A DNA stretch of 64,000 nt from Rhodobacterales bacterium HTCC2255 (GTDB lineage: Bacteria > Pseudomonadota > Alphaproteobacteria > Rhodobacterales > Rhodobacteraceae), in contig DS022282.1 in the NCBI GenBank assembly GCA_000153745.1, forward strand, positions 1,448,066-1,512,065. Direction: 5' to 3'. A program made the translations under genes and the position numbers. Shown piece after piece: positions 9,883 through 20,092 of the stretch; within the stretch, counting starts at the first letter, position 1, and each line of letters begins with the position of its first letter. The notes under the pieces are model-generated. The model ran no database searches. It had not been told where the DNA came from and worked only from the letters and a program-made list of their open reading frames with translations.

Positions 9883-10752
9883 TTATGCACGCACAAGATT
9901 CTCATAAGACTCTGCAATGTCACGAGCCATTTCTCCAACTTCAAATTTATAATCTCCTATTTGATTAACAGGAGTTACTTCTGCGGCCGTTCCGGTGAGC
10001 CAACATTGCTCAAAGTTTTCGAGTTCTTCTGGCATTATGTGACGCTCGTGGACTGTAATGCCCTTCTCGCTCAGCATATTTAATACAGTTTGACGCGTGA
10101 TACCGTTTAAGAAGCAGTCTGGTTTTGGTGTATGCACTTCTCCATTTTTTACAAAAAATATGTTTGCACCCGTGGCTTCGGCAACATAGCCACGATGATC
10201 AAACATCATTGCGTCAGAGCAACCTTTAGCTTCTGCTGCATGTTTTGCCATTGTGCAAATCATGTATAAGCCAGATGCTTTTGCAAAACATGGAATTGTT
10301 TCTGGTGAGGGGCGTTTCCATTTTGAAATATCAAGTTTTGCACCTTTTAATTTTGCATCACCGTAATACGCGCCCCAAGTCCAAGCTGCTACTGCCATTC
10401 GAACTGGGTTGGATTTTGCAGCTACACCCATATCTTCACCTGATCCACGCCAAGCTAAAACTCTAACGTAAGCATCAGATAAATTATTTGCCTTCATGAC
10501 TTCATATTTTGCTTTTTCAATTTCCTCAACAGTATAAGGAATCGGAATATCAACATCTTCTCCAGATTTTAATAATCTTTCGGAATGTTGTGTGCTTTTA
10601 AAAATCTTACCATTATATGCTCGCTCACCTTCAAACACAGATGACGCATAATGCATTGCATGTGTAAGAATGTGTATGTTTGCATCTCGCCATTCGATTA
10701 ATTTGCCATCGAACCAAATCTTGCCGTCGCGATCATCATATGCACCGATCAT
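9883..10752 (-). CDS. ilvE: branched-chain amino-acid aminotransferase
   Basis: PLP enzyme for the last step of isoleucine, valine and leucine synthesis. 289 residues, fold type IV. Visible motifs are the start with WFDGKLIEW, HYASSVFEGERAY, the AKASGLY segment carrying the probable PLP lysine, VAEATGANIFF, LNGITRQTVL and LTGTAAEVTPV. The ATG is preceded by an AGAC-type weak ribosome-binding site. It diverges from the petP-like regulator across a 144-base control region, the usual arrangement in Rhodobacterales. Confidence 0.95.
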   Translation of the reverse strand: MIGAYDDRDGKIWFDGKLIEWRDANIHILTHAMHYASSVFEGERAYNGKIFKSTQHSERLLKSGEDVDIPIPYTVEEIEKAKYEVMKANNLSDAYVRVLAWRGSGEDMGVAAKSNPVRMAVAAWTWGAYYGDAKLKGAKLDISKWKRPSPETIPCFAKASGLYMICTMAKHAAEAKGCSDAMMFDHRGYVAEATGANIFFVKNGEVHTPKPDCFLNGITRQTVLNMLSEKGITVHERHIMPEELENFEQCWLTGTAAEVTPVNQIGDYKFEVGEMARDIAESYENLVRA

Positions 10753-10896
10753 TAAAAGTCTCCGTAAATTATTAATTAGTTTGAAATAGTCCCGAAGTGG
10801 ACATATTTTTTGATTTAAAGTTAAAAAGGGCTATCATTCGATTCTTATAAAGTCAATAATACTGACATATATTATCGTTTTCATGAAGGAAATAAA

Positions 10897-11400
10897 ATGG
10901 CAGATCATAATAGAGTTGTAACTAATAGTATGGATGCAATGCTCTTTTTAACAGATGATCAATTGCTTCAGGGAATTGAATTAATGTATTTTGCATATAA
11001 AGGCTTTACTTCAGATCCGGATTTAATACTGCAAAATTATTCTTATGGCCGAGCACACCATAGAGCTGTGCATTTTATAAACAGGCGAAAAGGTTTAAAA
11101 GTTAACGACTTGCTTGATATACTTGGTATTACAAAGCAATCTTTAAACAGAGTTTTAAGACAATTAATTGATGATGGGCTTGTTGAAAGTAGAGTGGGAC
11201 AGCTTGATAAGCGAGAAAGAAATTTATTCTTAACTGAAGAAGGTAAAGAACTGGAACGACAATTGTCTGATGCTCAGAGAAAAAGGATGCGTGCAGCATA
11301 TCGCGCTGCTGGATCAGACGCTGTTCAAGGCTTTCGCCTTGTTTTAGAAAAAATTATGGATGTTGAAACACGAAATCGTATCACTCAGGATAAAGAGTAA
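10897..11400 (+). CDS. petP: MarR-family regulator, PetP-like
   Basis: Winged-helix DNA-binding protein of 167 residues. The HTH and wing occupy about residues 55-115 (GLKVNDLLDILGITKQSLNRVLRQL, with the wing KRERNLFLTEEG, quoted as two parts of the domain). It stands 5 bases before an OmpR-family response regulator and diverges from ilvE. This matches petP-petR of Rhodobacter capsulatus, reported to be needed for cytochrome bc1 gene expression. Good AAGGAA ribosome-binding site before the ATG. The symbol rests on context as much as sequence. Confidence 0.8.
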   Translation: MADHNRVVTNSMDAMLFLTDDQLLQGIELMYFAYKGFTSDPDLILQNYSYGRAHHRAVHFINRRKGLKVNDLLDILGITKQSLNRVLRQLIDDGLVESRVGQLDKRERNLFLTEEGKELERQLSDAQRKRMRAAYRAAGSDAVQGFRLVLEKIMDVETRNRITQDKE

Positions 11401-11405
11401 CTGAA

Positions 11406-12113
11406 ATGAGCATGGATCATAATCAAGCACATATTTTAATAGTTGATGATGATGAAAGAATAAGAAATCTTTTACAAAAGTTTTTATTACGCAATGATTT
11501 CTTTGTATCCACTGCTCGAGATGCAGCGCATGCAAGACGACTATTAGTAAGTATAGAATTTGATATGATTGTATTAGATGTAATGATGCCTGGTGAAGAT
11601 GGCCTCAGTTTGACAATTGACCTTCGTAAAATGTTAACAACACCAATTTTATTACTCACAGCTAAAAGTGAAAGTAATGAGCGTATTATGGGATTTGAAG
11701 CTGGTGCAGATGACTATTTAACAAAACCATTTGAGCCTAAAGAACTAGTTTTGCGAATAAATGCAATTTTGCGACGAATCCCCAAAGAAGATTTAAACCT
11801 AGCTTCTTCTTCTTCGATACAAATGGGTAATGTTCGTTATGACCTTTCTCGAGGAGAACTTTGGGATAATAATTCATTAATCAAACTAACAGCAACTGAA
11901 TCGGCGTTATTAAAAATATTTTCTGCTAATCTCTACAATCCTGTAAGTCGCCCAAAACTTATTGAAGATTTAACCAAAAATGGAGTGGCTAGCCAGGAGC
12001 GATCAGTAGATGTGCAAATAACTAGATTGCGCCGAAAGCTTGAAGTTGATCCCAAAATGCCACGTTATCTTCAAACTGTTCGAGGTGCAGGGTATATGTT
12101 GGCGCCAGATTAG
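11406..12113 (+). CDS. petR: OmpR-family response regulator, PetR-like
   Basis: Two-component response regulator of 235 residues. The receiver domain has acidic residues DDD near position 14-16, phosphoacceptor Asp58 (VLDVMMPG) and Lys in LTKPFEP. The C-terminal winged helix is of OmpR/PhoB type, with RSVDVQITRLRRKLE and a final RGAGYML. No histidine kinase gene is adjacent, so it is an orphan in this locus, as petR is in Rhodobacter. It runs straight into the histone-deacetylase-family gene 2 bases downstream. Confidence 0.87.
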   Translation: MSMDHNQAHILIVDDDERIRNLLQKFLLRNDFFVSTARDAAHARRLLVSIEFDMIVLDVMMPGEDGLSLTIDLRKMLTTPILLLTAKSESNERIMGFEAGADDYLTKPFEPKELVLRINAILRRIPKEDLNLASSSSIQMGNVRYDLSRGELWDNNSLIKLTATESALLKIFSANLYNPVSRPKLIEDLTKNGVASQERSVDVQITRLRRKLEVDPKMPRYLQTVRGAGYMLAPD

Positions 12114-12115
12114 AT

Positions 12116-13051
12116 ATGAAAACAGGTTATTTCACACATTCAGATTATGATCTACATATCACACCTGCTGGTCACCCAGAGCAAGTTGATCGATTAAATG
12201 TAATAAATGAACGATTATCTAAACTAGATTTTGATGATTTAGATAAAATAGTGCCACCAATGGGAACATATGATCAAGTTACATTATGCCACCCTAAGGA
12301 ATATGTAGATTATATTAAAAATTCTTGTCCCCTTGATGGATCAGTTTCTTTAGATGGGGATACACATGTTAATTCTGCAAGCTTTAATGCAGCGATGAGA
12401 GCTGTTGGGAGTATTTGTGAAGCAGTTAATCTTGTAGTTAATAGAAAATTACAAAATGCGTTCTGTGCGTCTCGTCCACCTGGGCATCACGCAGAAAAAG
12501 CTAAACCAATGGGATTTTGTTTATTTGGTACGATCGCAATTGCTGCAAAATATGCAATGAAAACTCACGGGCTTTCTCGAGTAGCAATCATAGATTTTGA
12601 TGTACATCATGGAAATGGGACGCAAAACTTGGTGTGGGATGACCCAAATATATTGTTTGTATCTTCACAACAGATACCTCTATGGCCAGGAACTGGTGAA
12701 AGGCATGAAACGGGTGCATTTAATAATATCATAAATTACCCTTTGAACCCTGATGTGGATGGCCAAGATCTTATTGAGGCCTATGAAAAAGAGATTTTAC
12801 CAAAGATTGCTGAATTTGAACCTGAAATGTTATTTATTTCTGCAGGATTTGATGCGCACGTAAACGATCCTTTAGCAAATTTAAATTTTACTACAAATGA
12901 TTTTAAAATACTCACGAAATTATTATGTAAATTTGCTGATACTTATTGTAAGGGACGTGTTGTCTCGACACTAGAGGGTGGATATGATTTACCTTCTTTA
13001 AGAGAATGCGTAGATGCACACGTAAAAGTACTAATGGAGCATGCGAAATGA
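12116..13051 (+). CDS. histone deacetylase family protein
   Basis: Zinc-dependent amidohydrolase of the arginase/deacetylase superfamily, 311 residues. Shows RPPGHHAEK (active-site His pair), FDVHHGNGTQ (zinc-binding Asp and His), FISAGFDAH (second zinc Asp) and LEGGYD. Bacterial members act on acetylpolyamines or other small acetyl-amides; the substrate here is not known. The TGA overlaps the ATG of xseB. The hdac-xseB-ispA-dxs order is conserved in Rhodobacterales. Confidence 0.9.
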   Translation: MKTGYFTHSDYDLHITPAGHPEQVDRLNVINERLSKLDFDDLDKIVPPMGTYDQVTLCHPKEYVDYIKNSCPLDGSVSLDGDTHVNSASFNAAMRAVGSICEAVNLVVNRKLQNAFCASRPPGHHAEKAKPMGFCLFGTIAIAAKYAMKTHGLSRVAIIDFDVHHGNGTQNLVWDDPNILFVSSQQIPLWPGTGERHETGAFNNIINYPLNPDVDGQDLIEAYEKEILPKIAEFEPEMLFISAGFDAHVNDPLANLNFTTNDFKILTKLLCKFADTYCKGRVVSTLEGGYDLPSLRECVDAHVKVLMEHAK

Positions 13052-13287
13052 GCGTAAAACCAATTGCAGAGATGAGTTTTGAGGATGCAATTAATGAGCT
13101 AGAAACAGTTGTAACAAGCCTTGAAGGAAGTCAGGTTGCTTTAGATGATAGTATTGCAATGTATGAACGAGGAGCTGCTTTAAAAGCTCATTGTGAAGCA
13201 AAATTAAAAGCTGCAGAAGAAAAAGTTGCAAAGATTACTTTTGGTACCGATGGCCAGCCAGCTGGTTTAACGCCGTTCGATAGTTAA
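13048..13287 (+). CDS. xseB: exodeoxyribonuclease VII small subunit
   Basis: Small subunit of exonuclease VII, a single-strand DNA exonuclease. 79 residues, almost entirely helical, with the family pattern FEDAINELETVV and LDDSIAMYERG followed by a helix with CEAKLKAAEEKV. The ATG at 13048 was chosen over an in-frame upstream start at 13006 because it forms the ATGA overlap with the previous gene and gives the normal length. It sits directly before ispA, its common partner. Confidence 0.94.
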   Translation: MSVKPIAEMSFEDAINELETVVTSLEGSQVALDDSIAMYERGAALKAHCEAKLKAAEEKVAKITFGTDGQPAGLTPFDS

Positions 13288-13295
13288 TTATCATT

Positions 13296-14171
13296 ATGCT
13301 AAATTTTAATGTGCAACTTAATGATACAGCTTCAATAGTTGAAATTGCATTAAAAGAGATGCTTCAAAAGCAAGGCAATGATTTAATGTCTGCGCCTATT
13401 CGACATGCTGTTTTAAATGGCGGAAAACGATTACGAGCTTTTTTAGTCATTCATTCCTGTAATATATTTGAAGTTCAAAAAGACACTGCTATTCAAGCTG
13501 CAATAGCAATAGAATGTTTACACGCATATTCTTTAGTACATGATGATTTACCTTGTATGGATGATGATGAATTGCGACGTGGAAAACCAACTGTTCATGT
13601 AAAGTGGGATGAAGCAACTGCAACTCTAACAGGTGATGCATTGCAAGCATTAGCTTTTGAACTTATTGCGTCTTTGCCAAATACTGATGCAATTAGAATA
13701 GTAGAATTACTGAAGAAATTAGCTAAAGCATCTGGAATGCAAGGTATGGTATTAGGTCAAGCTCAAGATATTCAAGCAGAAAAGTCTGAAGTTAATCTAA
13801 ATATAAATGACATTACCTCACTACAGCAAAATAAAACTGGTGCACTGATTGAATGGTCAGCGATATCTGGTGCAATATTATCAAATCATGATGATAGAAA
13901 ACTATTAGATTATGCAAAATCTATTGGTCTAGCATTTCAAATTCAAGATGATATTTTGGATATAGAAGGAGACGCAGTATTGGCTGGAAAGCGTTTGCAA
14001 AAAGATGTCAGTGCTGGAAAGGCAACATTTGTATCTCTTTTGGGCATTGAAAATGCAAAGTTAAGAGCAAAAGAGTTAATTGAAGAAGCAATTGATGCAT
14101 TATCTGATTATGGTGATAAAGCTGAGCCAATGCGACAGGTAGCAAAGTTTATAATTGAGCGAAAAATGTGA
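13296..14171 (+). CDS. ispA: farnesyl diphosphate synthase (polyprenyl synthetase)
   Basis: Condenses IPP with DMAPP and GPP to make farnesyl diphosphate for quinones, carotenoids and undecaprenyl carriers. 291 residues. The first Asp-rich motif lies in VHDDLPCMDDDELRRG, with the two-residue insertion typical of short-chain bacterial FPP synthases, and the second in FQIQDDILD. Followed 35 bases later by dxs, so it is part of one isoprenoid operon. Confidence 0.94.
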   Translation: MLNFNVQLNDTASIVEIALKEMLQKQGNDLMSAPIRHAVLNGGKRLRAFLVIHSCNIFEVQKDTAIQAAIAIECLHAYSLVHDDLPCMDDDELRRGKPTVHVKWDEATATLTGDALQALAFELIASLPNTDAIRIVELLKKLAKASGMQGMVLGQAQDIQAEKSEVNLNINDITSLQQNKTGALIEWSAISGAILSNHDDRKLLDYAKSIGLAFQIQDDILDIEGDAVLAGKRLQKDVSAGKATFVSLLGIENAKLRAKELIEEAIDALSDYGDKAEPMRQVAKFIIERKM

Positions 14172-14206
14172 TGTTAAAATTATCTAAAGAGTATAAATAA
14201 GCAGTT

Positions 14207-16135
14207 ATGACAGAGATACGCCCAAATACACCGATATTAGATCGAATTAATTCTCCAGAAGATATGAAAAATCTGTCTGACGCTCAGCTATATCAATTGG
14301 CAAAAGAATTGCGATCTGAGACAATCTCTATTGTTTCAGAGACGGGTGGGCATCTTGGTGCAGGTCTTGGTGTTGTAGAGTTAACAACTGCTATTCATGC
14401 AGTATTTGATACACCTAAAGATCGCTTAATTTGGGATGTTAGCCATCAGTGTTATCCCCATAAAATATTAACAGGTAGACGAAATCAAATGCGTACAATC
14501 CGCAAGGGTGGCGGTTTATCTGGCTTTACCAAGCGATCAGAAAGTGCCTTTGATCCATTTGGTGCTGCACATAGCTCAACTTCAATTTCAGCAGCTTTGG
14601 GGTTTGCTGTTGCTCGTGATTTAGGCGGTGCGCCAGAACATGGTTTAGGGGATGCTATCGCAGTTATAGGGGATGGCTCTATGTCTGCCGGAATGGCATA
14701 TGAGGCAATGAATAATGCAGGTCATTTAGGAAAGCGTCTGATTGTAATTTTAAATGATAATAAGATGTCAATTGCACCTCCTGTTGGAGCAATGTCTACA
14801 TACCTTTCGCGCCTTTATGCTGGTGAACCATTTCAAGAATTAAAAGCTGCAGCAAAAGGCGCAGTTTCATTACTACCTTCGCCTTTTCAAGATGGTGCAA
14901 AGCGTGCACGTGATATTCTAAAGCATATGACTATTGGCGGTACGTTATTTGAACAGCTTGGGTTTTCATATATTGGTCCAATAGATGGACATGATATGGA
15001 GCAATTATTAAATGTCCTTCGAACTGTAAAAGATCGAGCTACTGGACCAATATTAATACATGCAATAACTCAAAAGGGTAAGGGATATGCTCCAGCAGAA
15101 GCATCGTCAGATAAATACCATGGTGTAGCTAAATTTAATGTAGTTTCAGGCCAACAACAAAAAACACCATCAAATGCTCCCAGTTATACTAAAGTTTTCG
15201 CAAATGCGCTTATTGCTGAAGCGAGTGAAGATGATAAAATTGTTGCAGTTACTGCAGCAATGCCAGACGGAACTGGGTTAGATATTTTTGAAAAACATTA
15301 CCCAAGTAGAACTTTTGATGTTGGTATAGCTGAACAGCATGCAGTTACATTCTGTGCGGGTATGGCTGCAGGTGGGATGAAACCATTTTGTGCGCTTTAT
15401 TCTACATTTCTACAAAGAGGTTATGATCAAGTCGTACATGATGTTGCATTACAACGCTTGCCAGTTAGATTTGCGATAGATCGTGCTGGTCTTGTTGGTG
15501 CTGATGGAGCTACTCATGCAGGTAGCTTTGATATAAGTTTTTTGACTAATTTGCCCGATATAGTTGTTATGGCAGCAGCAGATGAAGCTGAGTTAATGCA
15601 TATGGTTGCTACAGCTAGATCAATAGATGATCGTCCAAGTGCTTTTCGGTTTCCAAGAGGTGAAGGTGTTGGGGTTGATCTCCCTGAAAAAGGAAGAGTT
15701 TTAGAAATTGGAAAAGGACGAATAATCCAACAAGGCTCAAAAATTGCCATTCTTTCTTTTGGTGCAAGATTGCAAGAAGTTTTAAAAGCAGCTGATTCAT
15801 TATCACTTAGAGGTATAAAACCAACGATAGCAGATGCTCGCTTTGCAAAGCCTTTGGATAAACAAATGATATTAGACTTAGTTTCAAAGCATGATGCCTT
15901 AATAACCATTGAAGAAGGTGTAGTGGGTGGGTTTGGCAGTCATGTTCAACAATTATTATTAGATGAAGGAATATTTGATCATGGTTTTAAATTTCGATCA
16001 ATGGTCTTACCTGATACATTTTTGGATCAAGATACACCTAAGAATATGTATGAAAACGCTGCGATGAGCGCAAATGATATAGAAGAAAAAGTTTTTGATA
16101 TATTAGATATAGTGTCTTTAAAGAAAAGCATTTAA
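14207..16135 (+). CDS. dxs: 1-deoxy-D-xylulose-5-phosphate synthase
   Basis: Thiamine-diphosphate enzyme that joins pyruvate and glyceraldehyde 3-phosphate, the first step of the MEP isoprenoid pathway. 642 residues. Visible motifs are [17 protein letters not shown], the ThDP motif [27 protein letters not shown], and, in the second half, [17 protein letters not shown] and [15 protein letters not shown]. The 3' end overlaps the converging channel gene by 4 bases. Confidence 0.97.
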   Translation: MTEIRPNTPILDRINSPEDMKNLSDAQLYQLAKELRSETISIVSETGGHLGAGLGVVELTTAIHAVFDTPKDRLIWDVSHQCYPHKILTGRRNQMRTIRKGGGLSGFTKRSESAFDPFGAAHSSTSISAALGFAVARDLGGAPEHGLGDAIAVIGDGSMSAGMAYEAMNNAGHLGKRLIVILNDNKMSIAPPVGAMSTYLSRLYAGEPFQELKAAAKGAVSLLPSPFQDGAKRARDILKHMTIGGTLFEQLGFSYIGPIDGHDMEQLLNVLRTVKDRATGPILIHAITQKGKGYAPAEASSDKYHGVAKFNVVSGQQQKTPSNAPSYTKVFANALIAEASEDDKIVAVTAAMPDGTGLDIFEKHYPSRTFDVGIAEQHAVTFCAGMAAGGMKPFCALYSTFLQRGYDQVVHDVALQRLPVRFAIDRAGLVGADGATHAGSFDISFLTNLPDIVVMAAADEAELMHMVATARSIDDRPSAFRFPRGEGVGVDLPEKGRVLEIGKGRIIQQGSKIAILSFGARLQEVLKAADSLSLRGIKPTIADARFAKPLDKQMILDLVSKHDALITIEEGVVGGFGSHVQQLLLDEGIFDHGFKFRSMVLPDTFLDQDTPKNMYENAAMSANDIEEKVFDILDIVSLKKSI

Positions 16136-16923
16136 CGCTCAATTTTATCCAGTCTTTTTGATATCTCATTAAGCTGTTTTATAACATCATCACGATATGC
16201 ATCAGTTGCTTCAGTTGCTTCTTCTGAATGAGCATCATGCATTGAATTGACAATTAAACCAACCAATACATTTACGACAGCAAAACTAGTAATGAGTATA
16301 AATGGTACAAAAAACATCCAAGCAAATGGATATACTTCCATAACTGGACGAACAATTCCCATTGACCAACTTTCTAAAGTCATAATTTGAAACAAGCTGT
16401 ATAAAGATTTACCGATTGAACCAAACCAAATTGGGAATTCATGAGCAAATAGCTTTGTCGCAATAACTGCTCCGATATAGAAAATAATGGCCATTAATAT
16501 GATTACCGAAGACATTCCTGGAAGCGCTGAAATGAATCCTTCAATTGTTCTACGCAATCGTGGAGCAAAAGATAAGGCACGTAAAACTCTTAATATTCTT
16601 AAAGCACGTAAAACTGAAAAACCTTCAGATAAAGGTGCGAGTGAAATAGCTATAACAAAAAAATCAAACAAATTCCATGGATCTCTAAAGAAACGTAGTC
16701 CTCTGGAAAATAGTTTTAATGTTAATTCTATAACAAAAATTGCCAAACAAATATTATCAATTATAGATAAAACTGTTCCATATTTATTCATTATAAATGG
16801 TGAAGTTTCCATTCCTAATATGACAGCATTTAGAATTATTATGGTTAAAATGGAATATCGTACTTTTGCCGAGCTAAGCCATTCATAAAGATTATTTCTA
16901 AAAAGTGATATTTTCATGTTCAT
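16132..16923 (-). CDS. NaChBac-type voltage-gated sodium channel
   Basis: Six-helix, single-domain bacterial voltage-gated sodium channel (BacNav) that acts as a homotetramer in the inner membrane. 263 residues. S1-S3 occupy about 20-95. S4 carries four arginines spaced by three (Arg106, 109, 112, 115). The pore has the selectivity filter TLESWSM at residues 182-188, the same as in the well-studied NavAb, followed by S6. A C-terminal helix with heptad character (about 228-263) fits the tetramerising coiled coil of the family. It converges on dxs with a 4-base overlap. Confidence 0.93.
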   Translation of the reverse strand: MNMKISLFRNNLYEWLSSAKVRYSILTIIILNAVILGMETSPFIMNKYGTVLSIIDNICLAIFVIELTLKLFSRGLRFFRDPWNLFDFFVIAISLAPLSEGFSVLRALRILRVLRALSFAPRLRRTIEGFISALPGMSSVIILMAIIFYIGAVIATKLFAHEFPIWFGSIGKSLYSLFQIMTLESWSMGIVRPVMEVYPFAWMFFVPFILITSFAVVNVLVGLIVNSMHDAHSEEATEATDAYRDDVIKQLNEISKRLDKIER

Positions 16924-16940
16924 TTTAATACTACAATTAT

Positions 16941-18164
16941 TTATTTTGTAAATTGAGCTACAAGTTCAATATGTGGATTCCATAAAAATTGATCTATAAT
17001 TTGAACCCAGTCTAAGTTGTAACCGTTATTACATAATATAGATGCGTCCCTTGCAAATGTTGCTGGGTTACAAGATACAAAAGCAATACGACCAACATTG
17101 GCTTTTGCAATTTCAACTACTTGAGATACTGCGCCAGCGCGAGGTGGATCAATTACGATAGCATCAATTTTTTTGAATTCATCAGGCATAAGTGGTCTAC
17201 GAAAAAGATCGCGAGTCTCGGACTTTATATCATGCAAACCACCGGCAGCACGCCAACCAGAATCTAAAGCTGCAATCATATTTACGTCACCCTCAAGTGC
17301 ATGAACTGTAGCTTTGCTTGAAATAGGTAATGCAAAAGTTCCACATCCAGCAAAAAGATCAACAACTCGTTTTGATGGGCCTATAATTTCCAAAACAGTT
17401 TTAATTAATGCGGCTTCTCCAGACTTTGTGGCTTGTAGGAATGCTCCACTTGGTGGAATTACATCTGCTAATCCCATCTTCTGGCTTGGAGGGTTTGATT
17501 GGGCAATTACATCATCATTCCACATCAATCTTAAGATTTTAAATTGATTGCAAATTTGTGCAAACTTGGAAATTTCAGTCGCGGAAAGTTTTTTCCCATT
17601 ATCAATTTTTACATCTAAGCTATTTCCGGAAACAGTTGCTGAAATTCGTAATACAGCTTTTCGAGATGAACCTAGTATTGCGAACTGAGAAAATGCGGGC
17701 ATTCCAGACAATAATATTGGATCAGATATCGGGCATTCAGAGATTTCTATAATTACATCTGAGGCACGGCCATGAAAGCCAACCAGCGCACCTTTTTTAG
17801 TGCGCTTAGCCGCAAACGTGGCTCGCCGTCTGGATCCTGCTTTTGAATTTATTATTGGTCTAAATTCTGGATGCAGATTAACTTGTGATAATGCGTCTTG
17901 AGTTTTTCTAATTTTCCAATCTGAAATAACTGTGTCAGATGCATGCTGTAAGGAACATCCACCACAACTTTTGAAGTGCTTGCAAGCAGGTTTTACTCTA
18001 TCAGAAACAGGTTTAATAATTTTTGGAGAATTAACTCTGCCGTTTTCGACATTTCCTTCAATATGCTCTCCTGGTAGAGTAAAGGGTGCAAATATTTCGC
18101 CATTTGGAGTATCAATTATTCCATCACCTAATTGGCCCAGTCGATCAACAATATATTCAGACAT
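16941..18164 (-). CDS. RumA/RlmD-type RNA m5U methyltransferase
   Basis: SAM-dependent RNA uracil-C5 methyltransferase of 407 residues. There is a short N-terminal TRAM-like part, then a Cys cluster (ACKHFKSCGGCSLQH) that would bind a 4Fe-4S cluster. The C-terminal methyltransferase domain has VDLFAGCGTFALPI (SAM site), VIDPPRAGA and FVSCNPATFARD with the catalytic Cys. The target (23S rRNA U1939 or U747, or tRNA U54) cannot be fixed from sequence. In alphaproteobacteria this family is usually annotated class I SAM-dependent RNA methyltransferase. Confidence 0.9.
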   Translation of the reverse strand: MSEYIVDRLGQLGDGIIDTPNGEIFAPFTLPGEHIEGNVENGRVNSPKIIKPVSDRVKPACKHFKSCGGCSLQHASDTVISDWKIRKTQDALSQVNLHPEFRPIINSKAGSRRRATFAAKRTKKGALVGFHGRASDVIIEISECPISDPILLSGMPAFSQFAILGSSRKAVLRISATVSGNSLDVKIDNGKKLSATEISKFAQICNQFKILRLMWNDDVIAQSNPPSQKMGLADVIPPSGAFLQATKSGEAALIKTVLEIIGPSKRVVDLFAGCGTFALPISSKATVHALEGDVNMIAALDSGWRAAGGLHDIKSETRDLFRRPLMPDEFKKIDAIVIDPPRAGAVSQVVEIAKANVGRIAFVSCNPATFARDASILCNNGYNLDWVQIIDQFLWNPHIELVAQFTK

Positions 18165-18284
18165 TTATATTACACCATTAGTTTGAAAATTTACGGTTGC
18201 AAAAGACATAAATTAATTTTTCAACAATTTAGCATTCAGATACCAGATGTTTCATTCTTGTCCAGTAGAACTGAATATATAAAT

Positions 18285-19436
18285 TTATTGATCAATTTTT
18301 TTCATTAAATCTTTGTTGGTTAAAGTAAAATCTGATTTAATCCATATCGATTTTAATTTTTTAAGCATATCACCCAATTGTTTTCCTTCAAGGTTATGAA
18401 GATCTTGGGGCTTTATTGGAAATTTTACTGAAGACCCTTTAGCAATTTGATCGCTTAGATCATTTGGTGGTGAAGTTTCAGTTAGTGCTGCGATCGCTAA
18501 CGAATAGGAATAGGCAATAATTTCTCCAAATTTAAAAGAAATTGCGCTTGGCTTCTCACCCATATTTATTGCCTTTAGAGTACTTTTGTATTCTTTGTTT
18601 TCTTTATTACTCAAGCGCAATGAATTTGTTGGATCTGCACCTCCCAAAACAATGAGCCTAGTAATCCAATTAATAGTATTTTTATTTTCTAAATGAATAA
18701 GAGTTGGCATATTTTTACATGCTGTTCCTGGTAAAATATTTGAAAGTATTCCAGAAATCTCCATTGCAGCTAAAACTGAAGAGGGGTTTTGAGTTTTTAA
18801 AATTTTTCTAATTTCACTACCAACACGTTCTTTTGCTAACAACGCAATACCATCAATATTTGCAGCACAAGCAGATAAGCCTTCAGCGTCAATCCCTAAA
18901 TCAGGGTCACCATATTCAGCGGTGAATCTAAAAAACCTTAAAATTCTTAAGTAGTCTTCAATTATTCGTTTATTAGGATCTTTAATGAAACGAACGTGCC
19001 TTTTTTTTAGATCTTTCATTCCGTTTAAAGGATCAATTATTATACCATCTGTGGTCATATAAATAGCATTTATTGTAAAATCTCTTCGTTCTGCATCATC
19101 TTCAATCTTATCGGAATACGCTACGGTTGCATGCCTGCCATCAGTTTTAATATCTTTTCTAAAGCTGGTTACTTCGAAGGCTTTATTATTAGAAATTATT
19201 GTAATGGTTCCATGATTTATTCCTGTTGGTATAGATTTTAAACCAGCTTTTTTTGCTAAATTAATAATTTCATCAGGCCGCGCGTTTGTTGAAATATCTA
19301 TGTCTGTAATTGGTAAGCCAAGTAAACTATTGCGCACACATCCTCCAACAAAGAGAACTTGATTGTTTCTGCACTTTAAAGCGTCCATAACTTTAATTGT
19401 ATCTTTAGATTTAAGCCATCTATTGTTTATTTTCAT
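18285..19436 (-). CDS. CCA tRNA nucleotidyltransferase / poly(A) polymerase family
   Basis: Class II nucleotidyltransferase that builds or repairs the CCA end of tRNAs. About 383 residues. The N-terminal catalytic domain shows LFVGGCVRNSLLG, the metal-binding DIDIST, then RRDFTINAIYM and a neck domain with EDYLRILRFFRF. I start at the ATG at 19436 rather than a GTG at 19445; either way it overlaps the upstream Nudix gene. The Nudix-CCA pair is a common alphaproteobacterial arrangement. Confidence 0.9.
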   Translation of the reverse strand: MKINNRWLKSKDTIKVMDALKCRNNQVLFVGGCVRNSLLGLPITDIDISTNARPDEIINLAKKAGLKSIPTGINHGTITIISNNKAFEVTSFRKDIKTDGRHATVAYSDKIEDDAERRDFTINAIYMTTDGIIIDPLNGMKDLKKRHVRFIKDPNKRIIEDYLRILRFFRFTAEYGDPDLGIDAEGLSACAANIDGIALLAKERVGSEIRKILKTQNPSSVLAAMEISGILSNILPGTACKNMPTLIHLENKNTINWITRLIVLGGADPTNSLRLSNKENKEYKSTLKAINMGEKPSAISFKFGEIIAYSYSLAIAALTETSPPNDLSDQIAKGSSVKFPIKPQDLHNLEGKQLGDMLKKLKSIWIKSDFTLTNKDLMKKIDQ

Positions 19437-20046
19437 TTGTTTCACTTAATATTTTACAAAACATTCTCATTATACGTGCTGTTGCACCCCAAATATAGTA
19501 AGGGCCATAAGGAACAGAATAATAACCTCTCTTTTGATTATTCCAAATTCGATAATGAATTTGAAAGTTGTTAGGATTGATAAATAATTTAAATGGTATT
19601 TTAAAAATTTCGTCAACTTCACCAAATTCAATTTTGGGCTCATAAGTATTTTTTATAAGACCTATAACTGGAGTGACGCAAAAATTAGTAATAGTTTGAT
19701 GTTTTGGTAATATACCTAAAATTTCTACGTTATTTTTTAGTAAACCTATTTCCTCGTAAGCTTCACGCAGCGCAGTCTCAATCACATCTTTGTCAGATTT
19801 TTCAACCTTGCCACCGGGCAATGCTATTTGGCCTGGATGATGTTTCAAATTATTAGATCTTTTAGTTAAAATCACATTCAATCCATCTGGACTGCTTGTA
19901 ATTGGTATTAATACTGCAGCATCACGTAATTTTGGGTCAACAGGGCGCAAGGCATTATTTAAATCAAAGTCTGATGTATTTTCGGTTCCAGCATAATTTT
20001 CTAGAGCAGCCTTAATTTGGTCAGTACTGTACAAAAGCTTAAACAT
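19420..20046 (-). CDS. Nudix hydrolase, probable CoA pyrophosphatase
   Basis: 208-residue Nudix protein with LPGGKVEKSDKDVIETALRE continuing into AYEEIGL. It also has the N-terminal AAVLIPI and LTKRSNNLKHHPGQIA segments typical of the CoA-diphosphatase (NudL/YeaB) family, which cleaves CoA to phosphopantetheine and 3',5'-ADP. The C-terminus overlaps the CCA-enzyme gene by about 17 bases, so translation is probably coupled. Confidence 0.88.
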   Translation of the reverse strand: MFKLLYSTDQIKAALENYAGTENTSDFDLNNALRPVDPKLRDAAVLIPITSSPDGLNVILTKRSNNLKHHPGQIALPGGKVEKSDKDVIETALREAYEEIGLLKNNVEILGILPKHQTITNFCVTPVIGLIKNTYEPKIEFGEVDEIFKIPFKLFINPNNFQIHYRIWNNQKRGYYSVPYGPYYIWGATARIMRMFCKILSETNENKQ

Positions 20047-20092
20047 TAGTGGATCATGGCTTAGCAGATGTCTTTGTGCAAGTAATGGTTAT

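Noticed and set aside
15514-15909. 131-codon minus-strand frame inside dxs
   Set aside because: Shadow frame of a strongly conserved gene; no start context and no recognisable domain.
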